DNA of 64,000 nucleotides from Xanthomonas pisi DSM 18956 (GCF_001010415.1 NZ_JPLE01000020.1:1-64000); one strand, 5' to 3'. Shown: positions 43,116 to 52,325, counted from the first letter of the stretch. Numbers and translations: made by a program. Notes: generated from the sequence alone by a model not told the origin.

Positions 43116-45056
43116 ATGTGCGGATTGGCAGGAATGCTGCTGGCGTCGCCGCGCTTGCATGGCGAGCAGCTCGATGCGCTGGTGCGACCGATGGGCGCGG
43201 CCCTGCGCCATCGCGGCCCCGACGATGCCGGCACCTGGTGCGATGCGCAGGCAGGTGTGGCATTGGCGCACCAACGGCTGAGCATCCTGGATCTGTCGCC
43301 GCTGGGCCATCAGCCGATGCGCTCGGCCGACGGCCGCTACGTGCTGGCCTATAACGGCGAGGTCTACAACTTTGCGCAACTGCGCGCCGCACTGGCCGCG
43401 CTGGGGCATCGCTTCCGCGGCCATTCCGATACCGAAGTGCTGCTGGCGGCGGTCGTGGAGTGGGGGCTGGACGACACCCTGAGCCGCTGCAACGGCATGT
43501 TCGCCATCGCGCTCTGGGACGCGCGCGACAACTGCCTGTTCCTGGCGCGCGACCGAGTCGGCAAGAAACCGCTGTATTACGGCTGGGCCGGCGACACGCT
43601 GGTGTTCGGTTCCGAACTCAAGGCGTTGTGGCAGCACCCGGACTTCGACAACGGCGTGGATCGCGATGCGCTGACCTTGCTGCTGCGGCTGGGCTATATC
43701 CCGGCGCCGGCCTGCATCCACGAGCGCACCTTCAAGCTGATGCCTGGCCGGGTGCTGCGGCTGGATGCGCAGACCGTGGCGGCCGGCGCGGCCGCGCATC
43801 GCCCCGACCAGGCGCAACAGCCGTTCTGGAATGCGCGCGAGGCGATGCAGCGCGCGCTGGCAGCGCCGTTCACCGGCAGCGATGCACAGGCCGAAGAGCA
43901 ACTCGACGCAGTGCTGCGCGATGCGGTGGCGCTGCGCATGGTGGCCGATGTGCCGGTGGGCGTGTTCCTGTCCGGCGGCACCGACTCGTCCATCGTCACC
44001 GCGATGATGCAGGCGCAAAGCAGCCAGCCGGTGCACACCTTCAGCATCGGCTTCGAAGGGTCGCATCACGACGAAGCGCCGCTGGCGCGCGAAGTGGCCA
44101 CGCATCTGCACACCGACCACACCGAGCTCTACGTCAGCGGCGCCGACGCGCTGGCAGTGGTGCCGACCCTGCCGGACATGTTCGACGAGCCCTTCGCCGA
44201 TGCTTCGCAGGTGCCGACCGCACTCGTGGCGCGGCTGGCACGCGGCGGGGTGACCGTGGCGCTGTCCGGCGATGGCGGCGATGAATTGTTCTTCGGCTAT
44301 GGGCGCTATCAGCGCGCACTGCGCAACTGGCGCATGCACGGCCTGGTGCCCGGCCCGCTGCGCCGCCTGATGGCGGTGGCGGCGCGCAGCAATGGCGAAT
44401 CCTCGCGCACCGGCGGGCTGGCCGCGCTGGTGGCCGAAGCCGGCGCGCGTGGCATTGGCGACATCTACCGCAATCGCATTTCGCGCTGGCGCGATCCGGC
44501 CGCCGTGGTGCTGGGCGCCACCGAGCCGGACAGTTTCTACAGCCTTGCCGACCCGCTGCACGGCTCCGGCACTCCGGCCGACGCGATGATGCTGGCCGAT
44601 TTCGCCGCCTATCTGCCCGACGACCTGCTGTGCAAGGTGGACCGCACCACCATGGCGGTGGGCCTGGAGGCGCGCGCGCCTCTGCTGGACTGGCGCGTGG
44701 CCGAATTCGCCTGGTCCTTGCCGCTGTCGCTCAAGTACCGCGACGGGGTCAGCAAGTACCTGCTCAAGCGCGTGCTGTGCCGCTACCTGCCCGACCAGAT
44801 GGTGTATCGAGGCAAGCGCGGCTTCGGCGCGCCGGTCAGCGCGTGGCTGCGTGGCGACCTGCACGGCTGGGCGGACGATCTGCTGGCGCACGCCACCCTG
44901 GAGCGCGAAGGCGTGTTCGCCGCCGACACCGTGGCCGGGCTCTGGCGCGACTTCAACGGTGGCGAACGCAAATGGCATACGCACCTGTGGACGGTGCTGA
45001 TGTTTCAGGCCTGGCAGGCGCATTGGCGCGCGCAACGCGCGGCCTTGACGCGCTGA
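43116..45056 (+). CDS. asnB: Asparagine synthetase, glutamine-hydrolysing
   Basis: 646 residues. The N-terminal glutamine amidotransferase domain starts MCGLAGM, so Cys2 becomes the nucleophile after removal of Met; LRHRGPDDAG and YNGEVYNF are its other motifs. The synthetase domain has the ATP-binding loop SGGTDSS at 286-292 and DFAAYLPDDLLCKVDR. It makes asparagine from aspartate, glutamine and ATP. Some relatives in polysaccharide clusters amidate sugars or other acids, and no such cluster is visible here, so I keep the standard call. It begins 40 bp after the GST gene. Confidence 0.93.
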   Translation: MCGLAGMLLASPRLHGEQLDALVRPMGAALRHRGPDDAGTWCDAQAGVALAHQRLSILDLSPLGHQPMRSADGRYVLAYNGEVYNFAQLRAALAALGHRFRGHSDTEVLLAAVVEWGLDDTLSRCNGMFAIALWDARDNCLFLARDRVGKKPLYYGWAGDTLVFGSELKALWQHPDFDNGVDRDALTLLLRLGYIPAPACIHERTFKLMPGRVLRLDAQTVAAGAAAHRPDQAQQPFWNAREAMQRALAAPFTGSDAQAEEQLDAVLRDAVALRMVADVPVGVFLSGGTDSSIVTAMMQAQSSQPVHTFSIGFEGSHHDEAPLAREVATHLHTDHTELYVSGADALAVVPTLPDMFDEPFADASQVPTALVARLARGGVTVALSGDGGDELFFGYGRYQRALRNWRMHGLVPGPLRRLMAVAARSNGESSRTGGLAALVAEAGARGIGDIYRNRISRWRDPAAVVLGATEPDSFYSLADPLHGSGTPADAMMLADFAAYLPDDLLCKVDRTTMAVGLEARAPLLDWRVAEFAWSLPLSLKYRDGVSKYLLKRVLCRYLPDQMVYRGKRGFGAPVSAWLRGDLHGWADDLLAHATLEREGVFAADTVAGLWRDFNGGERKWHTHLWTVLMFQAWQAHWRAQRAALTR

Positions 45057-45295
45057 TCCCGGTCACGCGACCCAAGGCCGTGGTGCAGTGACCGCGCTGC
45101 GGCTGCCGGGTTGTTTGCGACGCTTGAAACTGCCGCTCGGACATCCGGCCGGCCAGGGGAGCGCCAGCGCCTTTCGGGCCGGCACCCCGCCGGTTGCGTG
45201 TCCCTGCGGTCGACCGCCCGGCGCCGAACGGCACTTCACCGGCTCTGAGCATCGCGCTGGGTAGGGTGGGGCTCGGTTTCCACGGAGCGTCCCCC

Positions 45296-45850
45296 ATGAG
45301 CAAGATCACCATCGCCGTCCTGGTCGGCAGCCTGCGCGCAGAGTCCTACAACCGTCAGCTGGCGCGCGCACTGGAGCACCTGGCCGGCGACAAGGCCGTG
45401 TTCGAGTATGTGGAGATCGGCGATATCCCGCTGTACAACCAGGACCGCGACAGCGACTTCCCGGCGCAGGGCACGCGCCTGAAGCAGCAGATCCGCGCGG
45501 CCGATGCGGTGTTGTTCGTCACCCCCGAATACAACCGGTCCATTCCCGGCGTGCTCAAGAACGCCATCGATACCGGCTCGCGTCCTTACGGCGACAGCGC
45601 GTTCAGCGGCAAGCCGGCAGCGGTGGTGGGCATCTCGGTCGGTGCGATCGGCACCGCGACGGCGCAGCAGCATCTGCGTAACGTGCTGGCCTATCTGAAC
45701 ATGCATGTGCTCGGCCAGCCGGAGGTGTTCCTGCAGTACAAGGACGGCCTGTTCGGCCCGGACGACCAGATCGCCAATGCCGACAGCCGCAAGTTCCTGC
45801 AGGGCTTCGTCGACGCGTTTGTCGGCCTGGTCGCGCACCTCAAGCACTGA
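45296..45850 (+). CDS. NADPH-dependent FMN reductase (ChrR/azoreductase-like)
   Basis: 184 residues with a flavodoxin-like fold. The FMN phosphate loop is LVGSLRAESYNRQLARAL (about 7-24) and the ring contact is TPEYNRSIPGVLKNAIDTGSRP (about 76-97). Family members reduce quinones, chromate or azo dyes with NADPH and protect against oxidative stress. The ATG at 45296 gives the usual length. It sits upstream of dnaB in the same direction, but a 219-bp gap with a DnaA box separates them. Confidence 0.93.
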   Translation: MSKITIAVLVGSLRAESYNRQLARALEHLAGDKAVFEYVEIGDIPLYNQDRDSDFPAQGTRLKQQIRAADAVLFVTPEYNRSIPGVLKNAIDTGSRPYGDSAFSGKPAAVVGISVGAIGTATAQQHLRNVLAYLNMHVLGQPEVFLQYKDGLFGPDDQIANADSRKFLQGFVDAFVGLVAHLKH

Positions 45851-45984
45851 GTTGATCACAGCGTTGTGCCGGCCGGTGCGCTCGCCGGCAGGCTTGGCTG
45901 GCGCGCTGAAAGCCAGGCAGGGCAGGGATCGCGGCTGCTGCGACAGTGCTCGCGTACAAGCGTGATGCACTGGCTGTCCACCAG

Positions 45985-45993
45985 TTATCCACA
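45985..45993 (+). promoter_or_regulatory. Perfect DnaA box upstream of dnaB
   Basis: TTATCCACA, the exact strong DnaA-box consensus, lies 77 bp before the dnaB start. It could let DnaA control dnaB. A single box with no AT-rich duplex-unwinding element nearby does not make an origin. Confidence 0.6.
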
Positions 45994-46069
45994 GAGTTGT
46001 GCATGGTCGTCGGCGCCGTCGATGACTATGCTTCCTGCCCTCGTCTCCCCGCGTCAGGTTTGTCTGTCC

Positions 46070-47500
46070 ATGTCCGCTCGTCCTGGTTTCCGTTCCAAGC
46101 GCAATCGCGATCGCGACGACGACGATTACGATCGTCCCGAGCCGCGGATTGACCAGTTGCGCGTGCCACCGCATTCGGTCGAGGCCGAGCAGGCGGTACT
46201 CGGCGGGCTGATGCTGGCGCCGGATGCGTTCGACCGGGTCAACGACCAGCTCACCGAAAACGACTTCTATCGACGCGACCATCGGCTGATCTACCGCGCG
46301 ATTCGCGAATTGAACGAGAAGGATCGCCCGTTCGATGCGGTGACGCTGGGCGAGTGGTTCGAATCGCAGGGCAAGCTGGAGCAGGTCGGCGATGGCGCCT
46401 ACCTGATCGAGCTGGCCAGCACCACGCCGTCTGCCGCCAATATCGCCGCATATGCGGAAATCGTCCGCGACAAGGCGGTGCTGCGGCAGCTGATCGAGGT
46501 GGGCACCACCATCGTCAACGACGGTTTTCAGCCGGAAGGCCGCGAGAGCGTGGAGCTGCTGTCGGCCGCGGAAAAGGCGGTGTTCAAGATTGCCGAGGCC
46601 GGTGCGCGCGGACGTACCGATTTCGTGGCGATGCCGGGCGCATTGAAGGACGCGTTCGAAGAGCTGCGCAACCGTTTCGAAAACGGCGGCAACATCACCG
46701 GTCTGCCTACCGGCTACACCGACTTCGACGCGATGACCGCCGGCCTGCAGCCGACCGACCTGATCATCCTGGCCGCGCGTCCGGCGATGGGCAAGACCAC
46801 CTTCGCGCTGAACATTGCCGAGTACGCCGCGATCAAGTCCAAGAAGGGCGTGGCGGTGTTTTCGATGGAAATGTCGGCCTCGCAGCTGGCGATGCGTCTG
46901 ATCTCTTCCAATGGCCGCATCAATGCGCAGCGCCTGCGCACCGGTGCGCTGGAAGACGAGGATTGGGCGCGCGTGACCGGCGCGATCAAGATGCTGAAGG
47001 AAACCAAGATCTTCATCGACGATACGCCTGGCGTGTCGCCGGAAGTGCTGCGCTCCAAGTGCCGCCGGCTCAAGCGCGAACACGACCTGGGTCTGATCGT
47101 GATCGACTACCTGCAGCTGATGTCGGTGCCGGGCAACAGCGAAAACCGCGCGACCGAAATTTCGGAAATCTCGCGTGGTCTCAAAGGGTTGGCCAAGGAG
47201 CTCAACGTGCCGGTGATCGCGCTGTCGCAGCTCAACCGCTCGCTGGAAACGCGCACCGACAAGCGCCCGGTGATGGCCGACCTGCGCGAATCCGGCGCGA
47301 TCGAGCAGGACGCGGACATGATCGTCTTCATCTACCGCGACGATTACTACAACAAGGAAAATTCGCCGGACAAGGGCCTGGCCGAGATCATCATCGGCAA
47401 GCACCGTGGCGGCCCGACCGGGGCGTGCAAGCTCAAGTTCTTCGGCGAATACACCCGCTTCGACAATCTGGCGCACGATTCGGTGGGTAGCTTCGAGTAG
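46070..47500 (+). CDS. dnaB: Replicative DNA helicase
   Basis: 476 residues. N-terminal DnaB-N domain with DQLRVPPHSVEAEQAVLGGLML (about 28-49); the RecA-type C-terminal domain has Walker A ARPAMGKTT (Lys242), IVIDYLQLMS as Walker B and SQLNRSLETR. It forms the hexamer that unwinds DNA at the fork. It has no intein, which some bacterial dnaB genes carry. The start MSARPGFRSKRNRDR opens with a charged, disordered tail; ATG 46022 upstream is possible but less likely. Confidence 0.97.
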   Translation: MSARPGFRSKRNRDRDDDDYDRPEPRIDQLRVPPHSVEAEQAVLGGLMLAPDAFDRVNDQLTENDFYRRDHRLIYRAIRELNEKDRPFDAVTLGEWFESQGKLEQVGDGAYLIELASTTPSAANIAAYAEIVRDKAVLRQLIEVGTTIVNDGFQPEGRESVELLSAAEKAVFKIAEAGARGRTDFVAMPGALKDAFEELRNRFENGGNITGLPTGYTDFDAMTAGLQPTDLIILAARPAMGKTTFALNIAEYAAIKSKKGVAVFSMEMSASQLAMRLISSNGRINAQRLRTGALEDEDWARVTGAIKMLKETKIFIDDTPGVSPEVLRSKCRRLKREHDLGLIVIDYLQLMSVPGNSENRATEISEISRGLKGLAKELNVPVIALSQLNRSLETRTDKRPVMADLRESGAIEQDADMIVFIYRDDYYNKENSPDKGLAEIIIGKHRGGPTGACKLKFFGEYTRFDNLAHDSVGSFE

Positions 47501-47742
47501 CTGCCGTGCGACCGCTGCAGGCGCTCGTCAGTAGGCCTGGCCGGCAGTGGCGCGGCCATGGCGCCACACCGCATCGGCGATCGCGCAAGCAGCCGGCAGC
47601 GCCTGTGCAATCCATTGCGAGGCAACGTCGGTCCACGCGCATCGCAAGCCGATGCGCCCGCACCTCATAGCGAGCGGGCATCGCACCATCGTTGCGTTCG
47701 CTGGCTTATGCTGCGCAGCCTCACCGCCGTTGCCGAGTTCGC

Positions 47743-49161
47743 ATGTCTCACGCCATCGTCTGGTTCCGTCGCGATCTGCGTCTGCAGGACAACCCGGCCC
47801 TGCGTGCCGCGCTCGATGCCGGGCATGACCCGATTCCGCTCTACATCGACGCACCGCACGAAGAAGGCGAGTGGGCGCCAGGCGCGGCCTCGCGCAGCTG
47901 GCGGCATCGCTCGCTGGCGGCGCTGGACAACGCGCTGCAGGCGCTGGGGAGCGGCCTGGTCGTGCGTGCCGGCGATAGCGCGCAGGTGCTGGATGAGGTG
48001 ATCGCGCAGACCGGCGCGGTGGCGGTGTACTGGAACCGCAAATACGAACCGGCCACCCAGCCGCGCGATGCGCAGATCAAGCGCAGCCTGCGTGAGCGCG
48101 GCATCGAGGTACAAAGCTGCAATTCTGCGCTGCTGTTCGAGCCCTGGCAGTTGTCCACCCAGCAAGGTGGCCCGTACAAGGTATTTACCCCGTTCTGGCG
48201 CAACGCGCTGACCCAGCTGCAATTGCCCGCCGCGGTGCCTGCGCCGCGCAGCTTGCCGCCGTTGCCGGCAGCGCTGAAAACCGTTGCGCTGGAGTCGCTG
48301 GCCTTGCTGCCGCGCCTGAACTGGGACCACGGGTTCTGGGAGCACTGGCAGCCCGGTGAGGCCGGCGCGCATGAAATGCTGGAGATCTTCAGCGACGGTG
48401 CGCTCAACGGGTATCGCGAAAACCGCGACCGTCCCGATCGCGTCGGTACCTCGCAGCTATCGCCGCACCTGCACTTCGGCGAAATCGCACCGTGGCGCAT
48501 CGCCGGCACGCTGGACGCGCAGCGCAATGCGCGCAATGGTGCCGAGATCGATGGCTATATCCGCCAATTGGGCTGGCGCGATTTTTCGTATCACCTGCTG
48601 CATCACTTTCCCGACACCACCAACCAGAATCTCAACCCGCGCTTCGAAGGGTTCGACTGGGCCAAGGCCGATCCGGTTGCGCTGCAGGCCTGGCAACGCG
48701 GCCGCACCGGCATTCCGATCGTCGATGCCGGCATGCGTCAGCTCTGGCACACCGGCTGGATGCACAACCGCGTGCGCATGATCGTGGCCAGTCTGCTGTG
48801 CAAGCACTTGCGCGTGCACTGGATCGAAGGCGCGCGCTGGTTCTGGGACACGCTGGTGGATGCGGACCTGGCCAACAACACCATGGGCTGGCAATGGGTG
48901 GCCGGCACCGGTGCCGATGCCGCACCGTATTTCCGCGTGTTCAACCCGGTGACGCAGTCGGAAAAATTCGATCCGCAGGCCGCGTACATCACGCGCTGGG
49001 TGCCCGAGCTCGGCAGGCTCGCGGTGAAGGAACGCTTTGCCCCCTGGCTGCACCCGTTGTCGCTCGCGCGCCTGGCACCGGAGTATCCGCGCACACCGAT
49101 CATCGGTCTGGCAGAAGGGCGTGATGCGGCGTTGGCTGCATATGCAAAGACAAAGGGCTGA
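47743..49161 (+). CDS. phrB: Class I deoxyribodipyrimidine photolyase
   Basis: 472 residues from ATG 47743 (MSHAIVWFRRDLRLQDN). N-terminal antenna domain (1-130) and C-terminal FAD domain with the CPD-photolyase signature RTGIPIVDAGMRQLWHTGWMHNRVRM, WFWDTLVDADLANNTMGWQWVAGTGADAAPYFRVFNP. It uses blue light to split UV-induced cyclobutane pyrimidine dimers. The conserved tryptophans of the electron path appear present. It follows dnaB by 243 bp without an obvious shared transcript signal. Confidence 0.96.
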   Translation: MSHAIVWFRRDLRLQDNPALRAALDAGHDPIPLYIDAPHEEGEWAPGAASRSWRHRSLAALDNALQALGSGLVVRAGDSAQVLDEVIAQTGAVAVYWNRKYEPATQPRDAQIKRSLRERGIEVQSCNSALLFEPWQLSTQQGGPYKVFTPFWRNALTQLQLPAAVPAPRSLPPLPAALKTVALESLALLPRLNWDHGFWEHWQPGEAGAHEMLEIFSDGALNGYRENRDRPDRVGTSQLSPHLHFGEIAPWRIAGTLDAQRNARNGAEIDGYIRQLGWRDFSYHLLHHFPDTTNQNLNPRFEGFDWAKADPVALQAWQRGRTGIPIVDAGMRQLWHTGWMHNRVRMIVASLLCKHLRVHWIEGARWFWDTLVDADLANNTMGWQWVAGTGADAAPYFRVFNPVTQSEKFDPQAAYITRWVPELGRLAVKERFAPWLHPLSLARLAPEYPRTPIIGLAEGRDAALAAYAKTKG

Positions 49162-49294
49162 CTGCAGCGCCCCTGCCAGTGCGCGCCGATATGTTTTTTT
49201 TTGCTGATACCTCGCGCCACGGGCGCGTCTTCGATGCGGCCATCTGGCGGTGCAGGCAGAGGTCGTTTTCGTCCTGTTTTCGCGTGTGATTGCC

Positions 49295-49306
49295 GAAAAC
49301 GTTTTC
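49295..49306. promoter_or_regulatory. Palindrome GAAAACGTTTTC upstream of the OmpA-family gene
   Basis: A perfect 12-bp palindrome 121 bp before the lipoprotein start. It shares AAACGTTTTCCTG with the site before the M14 gene at 16873. A common regulator is possible but not shown. Confidence 0.35.
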
Positions 49307-49426
49307 CTGAATGGACGTCTATCCGCGCGGCGGCGACGGCCGGTTTCATCATGCGCCAGTCGCGTTGGTCTGTTTATCCTCGCCGACACGATTGAGCGCC
49401 GGATGTTCCGGCCACAGGAGAACACC

Positions 49427-50152
49427 ATGTCCCCAGCAGCCACCAAGAGTCTCGCCGTTGCCCTGGCCAGCGCCATCGCGCTGTCCGCCTGCGCCACCGG
49501 GGGCTCGTATGTGCAGCGCGATCAATATGGCGACCAGACGCAGCAACAGAACCGGACCGGCCGCAATGCGCTGATCGGCACCGCGATCGGTGTGGCTGCC
49601 GGTCTGCTCACCGGCGACAGCGCCACCGAGCGTCGTCAGCACGCGATGGTCGGCGCCGGCATCGGCGCGCTCAGCGGCGCGGCGATTGGCCAGTACCAGG
49701 ACCGTCAGGAACGTGCGTTGCGCGAGCGCACCGCCAACACCGGTATCGACGTGCAGCGCCAGGGCGACAACATCACCTTGAACCTGCCCGACGGCATCAC
49801 CTTCGACTTCGGCAAGTCTGCGTTGAAGCCGCAGTTCTATGGCGCGCTCAATGGCGTGGCATCGACCTTGCGCGAGTACAACCAGACCATGGTGGAAGTG
49901 GTGGGTCATACCGATAGCGTCGGCAGCGATGCGGTGAACCAGCGCCTGTCCGAAGAACGTGCCGGCGCAGTTGCACAGTATCTGACCGCACAGGGCGTGC
50001 AGCGCGAGCGCATGGAAACCATGGGCGCCGGCAAGCGCTATCCGATTGCCGACAACAGCACCGACGCCGGCCGCGCGCAGAATCGTCGCGTCGAAATCCG
50101 TCTGATTCCGTTGCGTGCCGAAGGCGCTGCCAGCAATACCGGCATGCGTTGA
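49427..50152 (+). CDS. OmpA-family lipoprotein with glycine zipper (YiaD-like)
   Basis: 241 residues from ATG 49427 with an AGGAGAAC ribosome-binding site. A lipoprotein signal ends LSACATGG (Cys at about 21). A glycine zipper (NALIGTAIGVAAGLLTGDS and VGAGIGALSGAAIGQY, about 47-88) is followed by the OmpA C-terminal domain that binds peptidoglycan: FDFGKSALKPQF, VVGHTDSVGSDAVNQRLSEERAGAVAQYL and NRRVEIRL with the conserved Asp-Arg pair. It tethers the outer membrane to the cell wall. A strong terminator follows. Confidence 0.94.
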   Translation: MSPAATKSLAVALASAIALSACATGGSYVQRDQYGDQTQQQNRTGRNALIGTAIGVAAGLLTGDSATERRQHAMVGAGIGALSGAAIGQYQDRQERALRERTANTGIDVQRQGDNITLNLPDGITFDFGKSALKPQFYGALNGVASTLREYNQTMVEVVGHTDSVGSDAVNQRLSEERAGAVAQYLTAQGVQRERMETMGAGKRYPIADNSTDAGRAQNRRVEIRLIPLRAEGAASNTGMR

Positions 50153-50202
50153 TGTGATGCGTTGAATTGTGGCGAGTTGATTGACTGACTCGCGATGTAT
50201 CG

Positions 50203-50232
50203 AAAAACAGGCCGCGAAAGCGGCCTGTTTTT
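50203..50232 (+). terminator. Intrinsic terminator after the OmpA-family gene
   Basis: AAAAACAGGCCGC-GAAA-GCGGCCTGTTTTT: a 13-bp stem with a GAAA tetraloop and T-run. Confidence 0.93.
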
Positions 50233-50381
50233 ATGATCCATGGTTTGTTGATCAAGAGCGGTAACCCAATCGCTTCGGTATAGAGCGGCTGGTCTGCACG
50301 ACTTGAATTCTCGAACCTTCTTACCCTATCGACTGCTGCACCACAGAGCGGCGGATCTGCGACGTGGCAGCAGGGCCCTTG

Positions 50382-50473
50382 CCCGCCCACCATCGCGGGA
50401 CACGCTGCAAGTACGTCCATGTAAGCTCTAGCGCGGCATCCATGCCGCTTAAGGTCCCGCGACGGTGGGCGGC
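50382..50473. repeat. Composite palindromic repeat, copy 1
   Basis: Outer arms 50382-50401 and 50454-50473 pair at 18 of 20 bases. An inner hairpin GCGGCAT-CC-ATGCCGC sits at 50433-50448. The 30-bp stretch between the left arm and inner hairpin matches, on the other strand, the equivalent stretch of copy 2. Confidence 0.75.
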
Positions 50474-50650
50474 CAAGGACCAGTCGAGATGGTCGGTGTG
50501 CAGGGTGCAGGGTGCAGGCAATGCATGATGTACGTTGTTCGGATACAGCGCGTCCGATCAGTTTTCCGACGCGGATCATCTTCCTAGCGCAGGCCGAGCG
50601 ACGGACGAGCATTTAAAAAAACAACCGATCAATTTACTGGTGCGGTGTCC

Positions 50651-50735
50651 TCACCGATTGCGGGACCGTGTGGCGGCATGGATGCCGCCACCGAGCCTCC
50701 AAGGACGGATTCACGGCGTGTCCCGCGAGCGGTGA
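50651..50735. repeat. Composite palindromic repeat, copy 2 (inverted)
   Basis: Outer arms 50651-50666 and 50720-50735 pair at 14 of 16 bases around an inner hairpin TGGCGGCAT-GG-ATGCCGCCA (50671-50690). It is arranged as the reverse complement of copy 1, about 180 bp away. Confidence 0.75.
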
Positions 50736-50861
50736 GTGCACCGCGCACTCGATTAACTAAGCTTTTGATCTAAATAGTTGCGGAATTCTGCGCCACTCAA
50801 AGGCTTGGCTCTGTATTGCTTTGATGCAGCCACATCGGCAGTCAACTATCGCTCGCAGACG

Positions 50862-50908
50862 TACCCTCATCCGCCCTTCGGGCACCTTCTCCCGAGGGGA
50901 GAAGGGGG
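50862..50908. repeat. Hairpin repeat (CCTTCTCCC type)
   Basis: ACCCTCATCCGCCCTTCGGGCACC is followed by a perfect 9-bp stem CCTTCTCCC-GAG-GGGAGAAGG (50885-50905). I recall this as a dispersed Xanthomonas intergenic repeat. It lies 30 bp beyond the lysR stop and may act as a terminator. Confidence 0.65.
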
Positions 50909-50936
50909 CTCCGTTGAGGGAATTTTTGATTCGGTA

Positions 50937-51971
50937 TTACGCCGTGACGTTTTCCAGAATGCGTTTGCCCTCGGCACGCAGTTCCGCTTCTGCGCCCACT
51001 TCGACTTTCGCATCGTTGTCGGCTTTCTGTGCGGCCAGACGGGCCGGACACTGCGCCATCATGTAGTCCGCGTCGAAGTTCATCCGGGTGACCAGGAAGT
51101 CCACGAACGCGCGCACTTTCGGCGACACCAGGCGGCCGCCGGCAAACACCGCATTGAAATCCACTTCCGGCCCGGTCCAGCCAGCGAGCACGCGGCGCAC
51201 CAGACCCGATTGCACGAAGGGTTTGGCCATCACATCGCCGGTCAGCAACAGCCCTTCGCCGCATAACACCGCACCGTTGAGCGCGGCCGGGTCATTGGCC
51301 ACCATCAGTGGATTGACCGGAAAATCGCGCACATCGCTGCCGTCGCTGAGCGACCAGAAAAAACGGTTGTTGTGCACGTTGCGGTTCTTGCGCAGCGCCA
51401 GCGTGCGATGGAATTGCAGCTCGTCCGGATGCAGCGGTTCGCCATAGCGTTCGATATACGACGGGCTGGCGAACACCTGCGTGCGCAGGCTGCCGAGCTT
51501 GCGTGCGACCAGGTTGGAATCGGGCAGGGCACCGACGCGCAGTGCCAGATCGGCTTCGCCGCCGATCAGGTCCAGCTTCTCGTTGCCCAGATGCATATCC
51601 AGCTGGATTTCCGGGTATTGCGCGTGGAATTCGCCCAACAGCGGCGCGATCCAGGTGATGCCCAGCGAATACGGCACGGTGAAACGCAACCACCCGCGCG
51701 GGCCCGATTGCAGTTGCCCCACCGCACTCTCGGCTTCTTCCAGTTCGCGGGCGATGCGCTGGCAATGTTCGTGGTACACCGAGCCGGCTTCGGTCAGCCC
51801 GATGCGCCGCGTGGTTCGGTGCAACAGGCGCGCACCCAGGCGCGTCTCCAGTTCCTGCACCTTGCGGCTGACGGTGGTCTTGGGTAGGCCAAGCGCGTTG
51901 GCGGCGGCGATGAAGCTGCCTTGTTCGACCACCTTGACGAAGATCAGGGTGTCGTTGAGATCGTGTGTCAT
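50937..51971 (-). CDS. LysR-family transcriptional regulator, divergent from the RND operon
   Basis: 344 residues. N-terminal winged helix (1-60): FVKVVEQGSFIAAANALGLPKTTVSRKVQELETRLGARLLHRTTRRIGLTEAG. The effector domain follows (about 90-295). An extra C-terminal tail of about 45 residues (from ARLAAQKADNDAKVEV) is longer than usual for the family. It faces away from the SDR and RND efflux genes, and LysR regulators commonly control the divergent operon. In Pseudomonas aeruginosa the LysR protein MexT drives mexEF-oprN, a system of the same gene types; that this is the same role is inference. Confidence 0.93.
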   Translation of the reverse strand: MTHDLNDTLIFVKVVEQGSFIAAANALGLPKTTVSRKVQELETRLGARLLHRTTRRIGLTEAGSVYHEHCQRIARELEEAESAVGQLQSGPRGWLRFTVPYSLGITWIAPLLGEFHAQYPEIQLDMHLGNEKLDLIGGEADLALRVGALPDSNLVARKLGSLRTQVFASPSYIERYGEPLHPDELQFHRTLALRKNRNVHNNRFFWSLSDGSDVRDFPVNPLMVANDPAALNGAVLCGEGLLLTGDVMAKPFVQSGLVRRVLAGWTGPEVDFNAVFAGGRLVSPKVRAFVDFLVTRMNFDADYMMAQCPARLAAQKADNDAKVEVGAEAELRAEGKRILENVTA

Positions 51972-52325
51972 GGCACTGCCTTCCGGGGGGTCAGGAGGGA
52001 TTAGACCGCTTACGGGACGATTATTCCCCTAAATCCGGACTAATCAAGTGCTGCTTTGAGGCCTAGCTTATGCGGCATCCCTTCTACGCAGGAGCACGGC
52101 CATGTGGTTGTGCGATGTCTTCGGCTTGTCCTCCACGTCCCGCAGTGCCATCGAAAGCGCCTTCGATCCGGTGGTTTCCCCGGCAAGAAGCCCGCGGGCC
52201 AGCGTTTCGCGAGGCTTTGCCGTGTCGCCGAAGCGGCAGGCCGGCGGTGCGCCGACACAGCGAACTGGACTGCAGGCGCGCTGGGCGCAGCGCGGAATTG
52301 TCCCGATGTCGGGAGTGAAAGTCCC
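51972..52325. promoter_or_regulatory. Divergent control region of lysR and the RND operon
   Basis: 354 bp. GATTA (52019-52023) and TAATC (52041-52045) form a spaced inverted repeat with an ATTAG at 52000, possible LysR half-sites. A short frame, 52102-52329 (75 codons), begins after AGGAG and ends overlapping the SDR start, so it could be a leader peptide, but its sequence is not recognisable. Confidence 0.4.

Larger units (their letters stand above)
50233..50936. other. 700-bp gene-free gap rich in palindromes
   Basis: No open frame here has a ribosome-binding site or recognisable product. The gap holds two inverted composite palindromes (50382-50473 and 50651-50735) and a hairpin repeat (50862-50905). 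The GC content is locally mixed, with an A-rich stretch near 50614 (CATTTAAAAAAACAACC). It separates the OmpA-family and LysR genes. Confidence 0.6.

Noticed and set aside
45985-45993. Replication origin near the DnaA box
   Set aside because: There is only one box, no AT-rich unwinding element, and the usual oriC neighbours (dnaA, dnaN, gyrB) are absent.
50153-50936. Genes in the repeat gap between the OmpA-family and lysR genes
   Set aside because: Open frames here run through the palindromes and show no coding signs.
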